From contig JANYHG010000185.1 of the NCBI GenBank assembly GCA_025359165.1, positions 1 through 42,920 on the forward strand: DNA of 42,920 nt, written 5' to 3'. The notes beneath the pieces were generated by a model. That model made no database searches. It was not told where the DNA came from and was given only the letters and a program-made list of their open reading frames with translations. The DNA comes from Hyphomicrobiaceae bacterium (GTDB taxonomy: Bacteria > Pseudomonadota > Alphaproteobacteria > Rhizobiales > Hyphomicrobiaceae). Position numbers and translations under genes: made by a program. Below are positions 1 to 10,482 of this stretch, piece by piece; positions within the stretch are counted from its first letter, which is position 1, and each line of letters opens with the position of its first letter.

Positions 1-348
1 GCCAAGAATGTCGCCGATCCAACCTGGAATGCCGACGCCGGCATGCAGACCTACCTGACGTTCCTCAAGGAATACATGCCTACCTTCGATCCCAATGACA
101 CCAGCATGGTCACGGGTTACAATTCGGCGGTCATCATGGCCGAGATCTTGCGGCGCTGCGGCAACGATCTGTCGCGCGAAAACGTCATGAAGCAATACGC
201 AGGCCTCAAGAACATGAAGCTCGCCATGCTTCTCCCAGGCATCGAGATCAGCGTAGCGCAGGACGACTACCGCACCTTCAAGACGCTGCAGATGATGCGC
301 TTCGACGGCCAGCGCTGGAACCTGTTCGGCGCGCCGATCACGGAGTGA
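1..348 (+). CDS. ABC transporter substrate-binding protein, branched-chain amino-acid type (3' end only)
   Basis: The reading frame is open from the first base of the window, so only the last 115 residues are present. They read as the C-terminal lobe of a periplasmic binding protein of the Leu/Ile/Val (LivJ/LivK) family: a YLTFLKEYMP segment, then a Y-N-S-A-V-I-M-A-E helix, the typical 'R-C-G-N-D-L-S-R-E-N-V-M' helix, and a final stretch ending in W-N-L-F-G. Such proteins capture amino acids or related small carboxylates for an inner-membrane ABC importer. No permease or ATPase gene follows; the next gene is a photolyase on the opposite strand. The ligand cannot be told from this fragment. 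Confidence 0.8.
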   Translation, partial: AKNVADPTWNADAGMQTYLTFLKEYMPTFDPNDTSMVTGYNSAVIMAEILRRCGNDLSRENVMKQYAGLKNMKLAMLLPGIEISVAQDDYRTFKTLQMMRFDGQRWNLFGAPITE

Positions 349-544
349 TGGTGGGCGGGGCGGGGGCTGGGGCGCGCAGGCGTGCGCATTCCTCACGTTC
401 GTCATGGCCGCGCGGGCGGCCATTCACGACAACGCGAGACAAACGTGATGGCGAAAGTGAAAATATCAACTTTAATAATCAAGTATTTTGTTCGATTGAA
501 GTCAAAACCCGCACCTCTAATTTCGATGAAAGCCATTACCGCCT

Positions 545-1987
545 TCACCCACCCCGCAACGCCTTGAACGCGGCCAGCGCCCGGTCTCTTGCTGCGCCGT
601 GATCGACGATGGGTTTGGGGTAGGTTTTTCCCAGCGTCACGCCGGCGGCGCGGAGCACAACGTCGCCTGCGTCCCAAGGACGGTGCAGTACGTCGTCGGG
701 CAGGTGTGCAAGCTCCGGCACCCACTTGCGCACATAGGCACCTGCGGGATCGAACTTGGCACCCTGCAGGCTCGGATTGAAGACACGGAAATAGGGTGCG
801 GCGTCCGCTCCCGATCCCGCCACCCATTGCCAGCTGGCTGCATTGCTCGCGAGATCCGCATCGACGAGCGTATCCCAAAACCATGCCTCGCCGGTTTGCC
901 AGGGGATCAGCAGATCCTTGATCAGGAACGACGCGGCGATCATGCGCACACGGTTGTGCATGTAGCCGGTGTGCCAGAGTTCGCGCATGCCGGCGTCGAC
1001 GATCGGATAGCCGGTCCGGCCGCGCTGCCAGGCGTGCAGCAGCTCAGGTGCGGTCACCCAGGGGAAGTTTTCGAACTCGGGGCGAAACGGCTTTTCCGGC
1101 AATGTCGGCCAGTACGACAGCAAGTGATAGGAGAACTCGCGCCACACGAGTTCCTTGCAGAACACTTCCAGCCCTTTGGCGAGTGCGGGTTTGCCGTCGG
1201 CAATGGCGTGGGCTGCGTGCCACAGGGTCGCCGGCGAAACTTCACCGTGGGCCAGATGCGGCGACAGTTGCGACGTCGCTGGCAGGTCAGGGCGATTGCG
1301 GTCGTCGGCATAGCCGGCGAGTGCGGACTTTAAAAAGGTTTTCAGGCGGGCTGCCGCTCCGGCTTCGCCCGGCGTCCATGTCTCGCGCAGGCCGCCGGCC
1401 CAGTCCGGCCGCGTGGGCAACAGCTCGAACGACGCCAGCGTGTCGCTGTGCGGCCACCGCGAGGGTGCAGGGAGCGTCCGGGGGGCCGGCTCGGGCTTTG
1501 GAATATCGACGGTTGCCGTCGCCGCGCGCCAGAACGGCGAATACACCTTGAAGGGTCCGCCATCTTTGGTTTTGACCACCTCTGGCTCAAACAGCAGCGT
1601 GCCTGAAAAGCGACGGAAGGCGATATCGTCATGATGCAGCCGTTCGTTCAATTCTTCTTCGAGGTTGCTGGCCCACGGTTGGTAGGCGCGGGACGTATGC
1701 ACGGCGCGGGCGCGACAGTCGTGGGCAAGGGCCGGTAGCACCTCGACGGCTTTGCCGCGGCGAAGAATCAGTTTGCTGCCGGCTGTGGCGAGGTCGGTCG
1801 CAAGAGCCGCAAGACTATGATGCAGCCACCACCGGCTGGCAGCGCCCGCGCGCCATTGCCCCGGTGTTTCGTCGTCGAGAATGTAGACCGGGACGATTGG
1901 CGCACCCTCGGCGATAGCGCGAACGAGAGCCCGATGATCATGCAAGCGCAGATCGTGACGGAACCAGACGATGATGGGCTGTGACAT
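545..1987 (-). CDS. phrB: Deoxyribodipyrimidine photolyase (class I CPD photolyase/cryptochrome family)
   Basis: 480 residues, the usual length for a class I photolyase, which uses FADH- and blue light to split UV-induced cyclobutane pyrimidine dimers. The N-terminus IIVWFRHDLRLHDHRAL is the classic start of the antenna-binding alpha/beta domain. The C-terminal two thirds are the FAD-binding helical domain, with WREFSYHLL, GYPIVDAGMRELWHTGYMHNRVRM, the W-Q-W-V-A-G-S-G-A-D-A stretch (tryptophan/FAD contacts) and a Y-F-R-V-F-N-P motif. The ATG start fits the family N-terminus exactly, with only a weak GAG-type ribosome site. It stands alone, facing the binding-protein fragment. I cannot tell which antenna cofactor is used, or exclude a (6-4) or cryptochrome role, though the motifs fit CPD photolyase best. 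Confidence 0.93.
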   Translation of the reverse strand: MSQPIIVWFRHDLRLHDHRALVRAIAEGAPIVPVYILDDETPGQWRAGAASRWWLHHSLAALATDLATAGSKLILRRGKAVEVLPALAHDCRARAVHTSRAYQPWASNLEEELNERLHHDDIAFRRFSGTLLFEPEVVKTKDGGPFKVYSPFWRAATATVDIPKPEPAPRTLPAPSRWPHSDTLASFELLPTRPDWAGGLRETWTPGEAGAAARLKTFLKSALAGYADDRNRPDLPATSQLSPHLAHGEVSPATLWHAAHAIADGKPALAKGLEVFCKELVWREFSYHLLSYWPTLPEKPFRPEFENFPWVTAPELLHAWQRGRTGYPIVDAGMRELWHTGYMHNRVRMIAASFLIKDLLIPWQTGEAWFWDTLVDADLASNAASWQWVAGSGADAAPYFRVFNPSLQGAKFDPAGAYVRKWVPELAHLPDDVLHRPWDAGDVVLRAAGVTLGKTYPKPIVDHGAARDRALAAFKALRGG

Positions 1988-2187
1988 GAAGCTCGTATCT
2001 TGTCAGTGTGATTGGGCGGCGTGATTACGACGGTCGCAACGGGCTAAACGTTGCAATCCGCGAATTGGATGACGCATCGGCAAAAAGTCTGCACAAAGAT
2101 GGCGATCTTACGCGGTCTTTGCTGCCGATATCAGTATCTGTGATACGTCCTCAGTCAGCTCAAAATCTTAAGTGACAAGGTCTGCCC

Positions 2188-3516
2188 GTGAAAACTGCTC
2201 CTTCCCTGCCGCCCTCGCTGTGGGCTGCCGTGACCAAGCCGCCGATGGCGTTCTCGCCGCTAGTGGGCGCGCGCAGCGTCGATGTGGTGATCATCGGTGC
2301 CGGCTTCACGGGGTTGTCGGCGGCGTTGCACCTACGCCGTGCGGGCGTCGAGACGATGGTGATCGAGGCAGCGGAACCGGGCTGGGGGGCGTCCGGCCGC
2401 AATAACGGCCAAGTGATTCCGACGCTGTCGCGCATCGATCCTGATGCGATCTTGGCGCGTCATCGCGTGGCGGGCGAGCGCTTCGTCGGGCTCATTCGCG
2501 ACAGCGCGCAACACCTGTTCGATCTGATCGGCGACGAGCGCATCAACGCCGAGGCGGAGCAGACGGGGTGGGTGCAGCCGGTCCATTCACCTGATCGTAT
2601 GAAGCTCGCAGAAAGGCGGGCCGCGCAATGGACCAAAGCCGGGGCAAAGGTTGCGCTACTGTCGCGCGACGAGATGATTTCTAAACTGGGATCTGCGGCA
2701 CATGGCACCGACGCCTGGCATGGCGGCTGGTGGGCCCCGAGCGGCGGGCACATCAATCCGCTGGCACTGGCGCGGGGCCTGGCTCGCGCAGTAACCGAAC
2801 GTGGCGGCATCATTCACACGCAGTCGCCGGTGATCGCCTACGGTCGCGGTGGCGCACGCTGGGTGGTGACGGCGCCTGAAGGCCGCGTCGACGCGCGCGC
2901 GTTGATCGTCGCCACGAATGCCACGACCTCGATGTTTTCCGAGCGGCTGGCACCGGCGATGGCGCGCGAGATGGTCACCGTTACCTCGTGGCAGATGGCG
3001 ACCCAGCCGATCCCCGAGAGTATCCGCGCGTCGCTGCTGCCGGAGCGCAACGCCGTATCTGACACGCGCGGAGAGCTGCGTTTCATGCGCTACGATGCGC
3101 GGCACCGGCTGGTCACCGGGGGATCCGTCATTGGGCAGCAAAGCGCGGGTTCGCGCCTGCAGGCCTTGGTCGGCAAACGCCTGGCGGCGACGTTTCCGCA
3201 ACTTTCAGGTCTGCCGGGCGGCGTGCGTTTCGACTACGTGTGGAACGGGCCCATCGGCATGACGCGGGACGGTCTACCCCACATTCACATGATCGGCCCG
3301 GACGGGTATGCATGGACCGGCTGCAACGGTCGCGGCGTCGCGCTGGCACTCAGCATCGGACGCGAATTCGCACGTGGCGTTCTTGGGGCGTCGCGTGCCG
3401 ATCTGGCATTGCCCTTCACAGAGATACAGCCGATCCGGTTCTACGGCATCGCCCAACGGCTGGCACCGTTCGCGCTGCTGGCGGCGCGGCGGCGGGACCG
3501 GCGGGAATTGGCGTAA
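2188..3516 (+). CDS. FAD-dependent amine/amino-acid oxidoreductase (DAO family, PuuB-like)
   Basis: 442 residues. The dinucleotide-binding fold VDVVIIGAGFTGLSAALHL (G37, G39, G42) lies near the N-terminus, preceded by a SLW...P segment typical of the gamma-glutamylputrescine oxidase/glycine oxidase group. Further family marks are E-P-G-W-G-A-S-G-R-N-N-G-Q-V around residue 70 (flavin contact) and a C-terminal G-C-N-G-R-G-V-A-L flavin-binding segment. The family oxidises a primary or secondary amine to an imine with release of hydrogen peroxide or transfer to a quinone. The start is GTG with AAGG seven bases upstream. No polyamine-pathway genes are adjacent, so the substrate is unknown. Its stop codon directly abuts that of the convergent hydrolase gene. 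Confidence 0.85.
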   Translation: MKTAPSLPPSLWAAVTKPPMAFSPLVGARSVDVVIIGAGFTGLSAALHLRRAGVETMVIEAAEPGWGASGRNNGQVIPTLSRIDPDAILARHRVAGERFVGLIRDSAQHLFDLIGDERINAEAEQTGWVQPVHSPDRMKLAERRAAQWTKAGAKVALLSRDEMISKLGSAAHGTDAWHGGWWAPSGGHINPLALARGLARAVTERGGIIHTQSPVIAYGRGGARWVVTAPEGRVDARALIVATNATTSMFSERLAPAMAREMVTVTSWQMATQPIPESIRASLLPERNAVSDTRGELRFMRYDARHRLVTGGSVIGQQSAGSRLQALVGKRLAATFPQLSGLPGGVRFDYVWNGPIGMTRDGLPHIHMIGPDGYAWTGCNGRGVALALSIGREFARGVLGASRADLALPFTEIQPIRFYGIAQRLAPFALLAARRRDRRELA

Positions 3517-4473
3517 TTATTTTAGTTCTCGAACAAGTGCGGCGAGCGCATGCGGCAGCACCGTCAGGCCGATGTGATCAGAACCGTCGACCTGGACGAT
3601 CTTGACGTCCGGGCGATAGGGCCGCACCGCCGGTTCGTATGCCACATTGCTGAAGAGTTCGTCGTTCTCGGCGATCATCACCGTTACTGGCATGCGGAGG
3701 TTCTGCAACAAGGGGCGATGGTCGGCGGGCATCAAGCCGTAGAGCAAGCGATGGCTGTACTGCGCAGCCTGGATCGCCTCGCTGTTCGGCGGTACTGCGA
3801 ACTGGATCGCGGGCAGGCCGTCGAAGGCATGGATGCCCACGCGATCCAGCAGGGAAATGGCAATGATGCGTCCGATGTAGGGACTGGCCCACGCGTCACC
3901 ACCGATGCGCTGGGTTCCGGCGTGGCGTCCTAGCGCGGGTGCCATCAGTACGGTGCGTGCAAATTTAGCGCCGGTGGGGCCTGCCGCCGTTTTCAGCGCC
4001 AGGCCGCCACTGATCGAAAATCCGAGCAACGTGCGACGTGCGTCCGGATGCGCTTTCGCGATGTATGCGCTGAGGGAACTCAAGTCGTCGTCGAGTTGTC
4101 CGGCGTAGTCGAGGTCGCCGCGCGTGCCGGTCGCACCATGGCCGCGAAGATCTGGGACATAGACGGCGATCCCTGCGGTGGTGAGCGCGGTGGCCAGTGG
4201 ATGAAACGACGCTGACGACGCCGTCGAGCCGTGCAGCGCCAGCACTACATCGCGCGCGTCAGCGGGGCCGTACGTGCGATAGGCGATCGGTGAGCCGTGC
4301 GGAACGGCCAACTGCTGCAGTGGTGGCAGTTTTGAAAAATCCACAGACTTGAAAGGCGAGCTGATCGACTTCAATTCTAGGGGTGGCGAGGCTGTGCCGA
4401 ACGCCAACGCGGCGGCAAACCCGGTGACGACCAGTCCAAGTCCGGCCATCGGTAACAGTGTGATCACGCGCAT
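3517..4473 (-). CDS. Exported or membrane-anchored alpha/beta hydrolase (serine hydrolase, lysophospholipase-like)
   Basis: 318 residues. The N-terminal ~25 residues form a hydrophobic segment (LLPMAGLGLVVTGFAAALAF), so the enzyme is probably anchored in the membrane or exported. The catalytic domain shows the oxyanion motif LALHGSTASSASF, the nucleophile motif G-F-S-I-S-G (Ser153; a serine replaces the usual glycine at the fifth position), an acid at E-N-D-E-L-F (Asp271) and the histidine S-D-H-I-G-L (His300). It most resembles the serine aminopeptidase/monoacylglycerol lipase group, but the substrate cannot be assigned. The chosen ATG has a strong GAGGAG site just upstream; a longer frame exists but would run into the AraC gene. 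It starts 28 bases after the AraC-type gene on the same strand, so the two are probably co-transcribed. Confidence 0.82.
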   Translation of the reverse strand: MRVITLLPMAGLGLVVTGFAAALAFGTASPPLELKSISSPFKSVDFSKLPPLQQLAVPHGSPIAYRTYGPADARDVVLALHGSTASSASFHPLATALTTAGIAVYVPDLRGHGATGTRGDLDYAGQLDDDLSSLSAYIAKAHPDARRTLLGFSISGGLALKTAAGPTGAKFARTVLMAPALGRHAGTQRIGGDAWASPYIGRIIAISLLDRVGIHAFDGLPAIQFAVPPNSEAIQAAQYSHRLLYGLMPADHRPLLQNLRMPVTVMIAENDELFSNVAYEPAVRPYRPDVKIVQVDGSDHIGLTVLPHALAALVRELK

Positions 4474-4501
4474 GTTCGTCTCCTCTAAAATGTTCAATTG
4501 C

Positions 4502-5350
4502 TCAAATGTTCGCTCTGAGCGGCAGCCAGATTTCGAAGCCGCCGTTGCCGGTCGGCGGATCGAAGGTCGTCGGGTAATGCTCGATGATCGGAGCCCCGGC
4601 GATGTCGTGATCGCTTTCGAGCAACCAGCGACCATAGATGGCGGTGAACACGCGTCCGATTGCCGAAACGTGTTGGTTCTGACGGAAGATCAGGTAGTCG
4701 GCGGCGGCGATCTGAAGGCTGTTGAAAGCGTGCGGCAGTGCGCGGTCGGCCGTCGGCATCACACCGCAGATATAGTCGAACCATTCGGGATCGTCGTTGT
4801 GGCGCGCGCTGAACAAGGCCGGTCGCGCGTTCGTCACACTTGGCGGCGCGCTCGCGGCAAGCCGACCCCACTGGCGCGGGAGGCCGGCGTAGTCGCCTTG
4901 ACGATGTCGCGCGGCGATGCCGGCAATCTTGAATGCCCCGCGCTTCTCGATCGTGGGCGGTGCGATATGCAGCAGCGGGCTGATGTCGAGCGAGGCGGGC
5001 GGGATCAAAGCGAGTGGCGTCGCGCGTCCGTTCTCCCGTGCCTGTTCTGGTGTGCAGCCGAACTGGTCGCGAAAGGCGCGTGTGAAGGCTTCGTGCGAGT
5101 TATAGCCGGCGTCGAGGGCGACCGCGAGGATGTTCGGTGCGCCCTCGACGAGTTTTTCTGCGGCCACGCTGAGGCGTCGCGCGCGCACGTAGCGCATCAG
5201 CGAGAGGCCGGTGACGGCTGCGAACGCTCGCGTCAGGTGGAACGGCATGACGTCGCAGTTCGTTGCCATGCGCTCGAGGCTGATATCGTCGTGCAGAGTC
5301 GTCTCGACAAGCCACAGGGCTTTCTGGATGGGATTGGTTTTCGTGCTCAT
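4502..5350 (-). CDS. AraC-family transcriptional regulator with GyrI-like effector domain
   Basis: 282 residues in the Rob/SoxS-with-GyrI layout. An N-terminal AraC DNA-binding domain with two helix-turn-helix units (about residues 7-105: S-L-E-R-M-A-T-N-C-D... and the signature A-L-D-A-G-Y-N-S-H-E-A-F-T-R-A-F-R-D-Q-F-G-C-T-P) is followed by a GyrI-like/bacterial transcription activator effector domain (about 125-280, ending in G-G-F-E-I-W-L-P-L). Proteins of this layout sense small hydrophobic or cationic molecules. The alpha/beta hydrolase gene follows 28 bases downstream on the same strand, so the regulator probably controls that hydrolase and itself. The inducer is unknown. Confidence 0.9.
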   Translation of the reverse strand: MSTKTNPIQKALWLVETTLHDDISLERMATNCDVMPFHLTRAFAAVTGLSLMRYVRARRLSVAAEKLVEGAPNILAVALDAGYNSHEAFTRAFRDQFGCTPEQARENGRATPLALIPPASLDISPLLHIAPPTIEKRGAFKIAGIAARHRQGDYAGLPRQWGRLAASAPPSVTNARPALFSARHNDDPEWFDYICGVMPTADRALPHAFNSLQIAAADYLIFRQNQHVSAIGRVFTAIYGRWLLESDHDIAGAPIIEHYPTTFDPPTGNGGFEIWLPLRANI

Positions 5351-5431
5351 GCCGGGACCTTATACCCGTGCAAGACACCCCGCTTGATCGCGATTGCGGT
5401 TGAGTACGTTGAAGTGTCAAAGCGCCCGCGA

Positions 5432-6715
5432 TCAGACGATGTGACGCCGCGACGAAGCCTCTGAGAACTGCGTGACCGCGAATCTGCACAACATCGCGGC
5501 GACGGTGAACGTGGCGATGAACCAGCTGGCCAGCAACGAATAGCTGAAGCTGGCGCTCATGATGCTGGCCGCGAACGCGGCGGCGAGGAGTGGTTGCGCA
5601 CGGTGCGGCGCCTTCGCGATCCACCCGATGACCGCAAGGCCGGCCAGAGAAAATAGCAATACCCCGACAAGGCCGTCCTCGTACCAGGTCTGCAGAAAAA
5701 CGTTGTGGGCGTGACGGTTGGTGGCGATGGGCAACTGGGTTCCGGGGACATGGCGAACGTCCGCTCGCGTGCTGTCGTCGAAGTCCGGCGTGTGACCAGT
5801 CCCGATGCCGGTCAGCGGATGCTGCAGCGTTTTTTCGGCGGTGACACCCCAGAGGACGACGCGATGCTGCGCGCTGAAATTCGGTGGCAATTTGTAGGTT
5901 TCGGCCTTGTAGGCGTAGAGGGCGGCGGGCAGCACCAGGAGTGTCGAGGCTAGCCAGCCGATCCCGAGCAGCGGACGCGTGGAGCGCGGGAGCACCGCAA
6001 CGACGGCCCAGGTCGCGACCCCGACGGCGAGTGCCATCTTCGAGGTGGCCTGATCGGACATCAGTATGGCTGCTGCAGCGACGAGCACAGAGAGCCAGAT
6101 CGCAACACGTTGCCAACGCGGGCGCGCGGTAAGCGTGTCGAGCAGCAGCACCGGCCAGACCAGCGCGACGAGCACCGCCGACGATTGATTGGCAATAAAG
6201 GGTACCAGCACGCGCACGTTTCCGCCGTCGACGTCGATCTTGCCGAAACGCGGACGAAACATCGGCATCCAGGTCCAGAAAAGCCGGCGCAGGGCGAAAC
6301 CTGACAGCAGCTCGAACAGGTGCACCAAAGCCGCGAGTGCGAAGCCTGCCAGCAAGGCTTGCGTGATCGCGTATTGCACATCGTCGTTCTGGCGCTGAAA
6401 CAGACTAAATGCACCGAACGTCAAAAGTGCATAAGCGACCATGGCAGCCACGCCCGGCAGCGCCTCGAGCATAACGTTGGGAAAAAGCCGCAGCACCAGG
6501 TATCCGACGAAAGCTGCGAGCGCGATCCAGCCGCGTGTGAGAACTGCCGTTCGCAGCGTGTTCCAGAGGTCGCCATGGTCGCGCTGGACCCAGAACGCTT
6601 GCACGACGAATGTCCCGCCGACAAGCAGTGGTGTCGAAAACGGCGACAGCACGCTGAGCAGGATCGCTGCGACCACCAGTGCCTGAGTGCCGGTGAGCAA
6701 GGTCTGGCGGTTCAT
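5432..6715 (-). CDS. O-antigen ligase/Wzy-type polymerase family membrane protein
   Basis: 427 residues, almost entirely membrane segments (about ten to twelve), with a large periplasmic loop. The signature of the O-antigen ligase/Wzy_C fold is visible: G-I-G-T-G-H-T at the start of the loop and, ~40 residues later, R-H-A-H-N-V-F-L-Q-T-W-Y-E-D-G-L-V-G-V, where the histidines are implicated in transfer of polyprenyl-linked glycan. The family contains WaaL (O-antigen to lipid A-core), PglL-type oligosaccharyltransferases and polysaccharide polymerases, which cannot be separated by eye. No glycosyltransferases adjoin it, though an FkbM methyltransferase lies 1.7 kb away. With the lipid A genes in this window it suggests an LPS- or capsule-bearing envelope. 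Confidence 0.82.
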   Translation of the reverse strand: MNRQTLLTGTQALVVAAILLSVLSPFSTPLLVGGTFVVQAFWVQRDHGDLWNTLRTAVLTRGWIALAAFVGYLVLRLFPNVMLEALPGVAAMVAYALLTFGAFSLFQRQNDDVQYAITQALLAGFALAALVHLFELLSGFALRRLFWTWMPMFRPRFGKIDVDGGNVRVLVPFIANQSSAVLVALVWPVLLLDTLTARPRWQRVAIWLSVLVAAAAILMSDQATSKMALAVGVATWAVVAVLPRSTRPLLGIGWLASTLLVLPAALYAYKAETYKLPPNFSAQHRVVLWGVTAEKTLQHPLTGIGTGHTPDFDDSTRADVRHVPGTQLPIATNRHAHNVFLQTWYEDGLVGVLLFSLAGLAVIGWIAKAPHRAQPLLAAAFAASIMSASFSYSLLASWFIATFTVAAMLCRFAVTQFSEASSRRHIV

Positions 6716-6859
6716 CGTTCTTGCGGTGCTCTTGTTGGTGGCGCTCTGGATGCGTTTACCGGAGACTTGCGAAGCCGTAGCCGACCGGCGTCGGGCGGTA
6801 GCCAGCCCCGGCCGGAGTGCTTGTTCGTGGCGCTCCAGATGCCCACGAGCATCCGCGCG

Positions 6860-8383
<1,524 letters not shown>

Positions 8384-9154
8384 ATGAAAATTGGTTATTA
8401 TCTGACGGTGTTCAAAAACCTCGGACCGGTAAATGTTGCCATATTGAAACTATCGAAATATTCGACGCGGTCGCTCATCAGCGTCGGCGCCAGAGGCCTT
8501 CAGCATTCCGTCGATTGCCGAACCGGTACGTCGGATCGAAGTGTGTTTTTGCAAATTTTTGGCGAGCGGGAGTATTCCTGCTTCGACAACCTGTCCAACG
8601 TCGGATTGATTTTAGATCTAGGTGCCAATGTCGGCTACTCCGCTGCGTATTTTCTCTCGCGTTTCCCTAACTGTTTCGTGGTTGCGGTAGAGCCCGACGA
8701 GGGTAATTTTGCAATGCTCGAGCGTAATCTGGCTCCATATAAAGGGCGTTATATTGCAGTCAAGGCAGCTGTGTGGCCGGAGGAAACGACTCTGTATTTC
8801 GAACCAGCTTCCATGTCCGACACCAACGAGTGGGGTCGACAGGTCACTGCAGGACTTCGCGAGGGAAAAGCGGTTCGGGCGGTCGACGTCCCTAGTTTGA
8901 TGGCTTTGACAGAATACGACACGATTTCGATTTTGAAGGTCGATATCGAAGGTGCGGAAAAGGATCTTTTCGCACGCAACTGCGCCGGTTGGCTGGATCG
9001 CGTGCAAAACTTTTGCATCGAAGTTCACGGTGACGAGTGTGGGGTCATCCTACAGAAAGCAATTGCGGGGCGTGGTTTCGAGCAATCAAGGTCCGGTGAA
9101 TTGACTGTAGGTATTCGGCACGAGCCGGTGCCTCCCACCCAAGCGGCTGCATGA
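8384..9154 (+). CDS. FkbM-family SAM-dependent methyltransferase
   Basis: 256 residues. The Rossmann SAM-binding motif L-I-L-D-L-G-A-N-V-G-Y-S-A lies near residue 80, followed by A-V-E-P-D-E-G-N-F at the end of strand 2 and the FkbM hallmark I-L-K-V-D-I-E-G-A-E-K-D-L-F near residue 188. Members O-methylate sugars of polysaccharides, lipids or macrolides; in bacterial envelope loci they usually modify O-antigen or exopolysaccharide residues. The ATG at 8384 is chosen over an upstream GUG/TTG-type extension because GGAG lies about a dozen bases before it. Codon use is less GC-rich than in its neighbours, and the gene ends in frame against a broken CDF gene, both signs of acquisition by transfer. 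Confidence 0.87.
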   Translation: MKIGYYLTVFKNLGPVNVAILKLSKYSTRSLISVGARGLQHSVDCRTGTSDRSVFLQIFGEREYSCFDNLSNVGLILDLGANVGYSAAYFLSRFPNCFVVAVEPDEGNFAMLERNLAPYKGRYIAVKAAVWPEETTLYFEPASMSDTNEWGRQVTAGLREGKAVRAVDVPSLMALTEYDTISILKVDIEGAEKDLFARNCAGWLDRVQNFCIEVHGDECGVILQKAIAGRGFEQSRSGELTVGIRHEPVPPTQAAA

Positions 9155-9568
9155 AGCCCCAACAAAAGTGAGCTCCGGAACCTTACCGCGCGTGCGGGAA
9201 CGAAACCCGATGCGGATCTGTTGCTGGCTGGCGCAGCCGCGTTCCTCGCAAGAGAGGTCAAGAGTTTATTGATCGGCGAGGCGGCTGCCGAGTCTGTCGT
9301 CGCGGGGTTGTCCAAGCTCGTGAACACCTACGTTGCGAGCGATGGACCGGTGCAGCGGCTGAACGATATTCGGACCATGCAGCTTGGCCCTTCGGAAGTG
9401 CTGGCCGTCATCAGTCTCGATTTCGACGATGCAGCGTCCGCGCGCGACGTCGAACATGTTGCTGCAGAGCTGGAGACGCGGGTCAAGCGTCAGCATCCGC
9501 AGGTCGTATGGATTTTCGTCGAAGCCAAGAGCCGCGGAAATTACCGGCTGGCGTCCGTCTCGACCTAG
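9155..9568 (+). pseudogene. 3' remnant of a cation diffusion facilitator (CDF) metal transporter
   Basis: The frame is open from immediately after the FkbM stop codon and encodes about 137 residues. From L-L-L-A-G-A-A-A-F-L-A-R-E-V-K-S-L-L-I-G-E-A-A onward it matches the end of transmembrane helix 6 and the cytoplasmic ferredoxin-like domain of CDF transporters, including I-R-T-M-Q-L-G-P-S-E-V-L, a D-F-D-D segment and R-Q-H-P-Q-V-V-W-I-F-V-E-A-K. The first five membrane helices, with the metal-binding HxxxD/DxxxD motifs, are absent, and nothing resembling them lies upstream of the methyltransferase. There is no ribosome site. I therefore read this as a truncated gene. A functional stand-alone CDF C-terminal domain protein is possible but less likely because of the leftover membrane helix. 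Confidence 0.75.
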
Positions 9569-9621
9569 ACTGCGCCTGAGCAACAGTCCTACGGCGGTCT
9601 GCAGAGTTCATGGCACCTTAC

Positions 9622-9650
9622 AAAAAAGGCCCACCGAAGCCGGCGGGCCT
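9622..9650 (-). terminator. Intrinsic terminator of the outer-membrane protein gene
   Basis: Read on the minus strand, a stem with AGGCCC/GGGCCT ends and a GC-rich interior is followed directly by six T residues, 25 bases after the stop codon of the beta-barrel gene. The opposite strand has no comparable T run. Confidence 0.85.
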
Positions 9651-9674
9651 ATCTTATTGGACTAACGAAGGCGA

Positions 9675-10442
9675 TCAGAACTTGTACGAAAGACCAAGGG
9701 TCACGAGGTCCGTCTTGACCTTCGCCGAGCCAGAGTACGCATCGATCGGCGCGTCCGCGTAGAACGACGCATTGAACCGGCCGAAGTCGGAATGACGATA
9801 TTCGAGACGGCCGATCCAATGGCTCGCCAACATCACTTCGGCACCTGCGCCGAGCGTCCAGCCAGTGAGCGTTTTCGAGTAGCTCTCGCTCCTGTCGGCG
9901 ACACACCAGCCGCCTGAGGAGAAGCAGGTCGAACTCAACGATGCGCGCTGCCAAGCGACGCCGCCGGTTGCATAAAGCAGCAGCGACGGGGCTGCGACAA
10001 AGCCCAGGCGGGCGCGAAGGCTTGCATCCCAGCCGAGATCAGCCTTCAAGCTGTCGGGGGAGGCGAACTGATAAGGTTCGAAAGTTCCGGGTTGATCGGC
10101 AACGCTCTTCTTGTTGCGGCCAAAACCGTAGTCGCCTTCCAGGCCCACGACGATAGCGCCCGCTTGAAAATTGTATCCGGCATGGACAGCGCCACGCAGT
10201 GCGCTTGTGCCGAGTACCGCGGAATTCTGCACGTTCGGAGGCCCACCTTCGAAGTAGGGAACATTCTCGGTGGTCCACCGCTCGTTGTTGGTTCGGACGC
10301 CGATATCTCCGCCAACGTACGCGCCGTTCCAGGACAGAGCTGGCGAACCAGCCGCTCTGGACCTTGGTGTCAAGTCGGCTGCCGAAGCCTGTGTAGAAAT
10401 TGCCGCCGCTGTCAGGGCGCCTAACAAAATTTGCTTAATCAT
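9675..10442 (-). CDS. Outer-membrane beta-barrel protein (Omp25/Omp31-like, opacity/OmpA-type porin)
   Basis: 255 residues. A signal peptide of about 21 residues ends A-S-A before A-D-L-T-P. The mature part begins with W-N-G-A-Y-V-G-G-D-I-G, the hallmark of the small rhizobial/Brucella Omp25-Omp31 family, and alternates short strands ending in aromatics, finishing G-L-S-Y-K-F with the C-terminal phenylalanine recognised by the BAM complex (bamA is in this window). It is predicted to form an eight-stranded barrel in the outer membrane; such proteins act in envelope integrity and adhesion rather than general diffusion. GAGG precedes the ATG. A 9-bp inverted repeat lies in the leader and a clear terminator follows, so it is a single-gene unit. 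Confidence 0.88.
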   Translation of the reverse strand: MIKQILLGALTAAAISTQASAADLTPRSRAAGSPALSWNGAYVGGDIGVRTNNERWTTENVPYFEGGPPNVQNSAVLGTSALRGAVHAGYNFQAGAIVVGLEGDYGFGRNKKSVADQPGTFEPYQFASPDSLKADLGWDASLRARLGFVAAPSLLLYATGGVAWQRASLSSTCFSSGGWCVADRSESYSKTLTGWTLGAGAEVMLASHWIGRLEYRHSDFGRFNASFYADAPIDAYSGSAKVKTDLVTLGLSYKF

Positions 10443-10482
10443 TCCGCCTCACCGTTCTTTAAATGTTGCTGATTGTTGCAGC

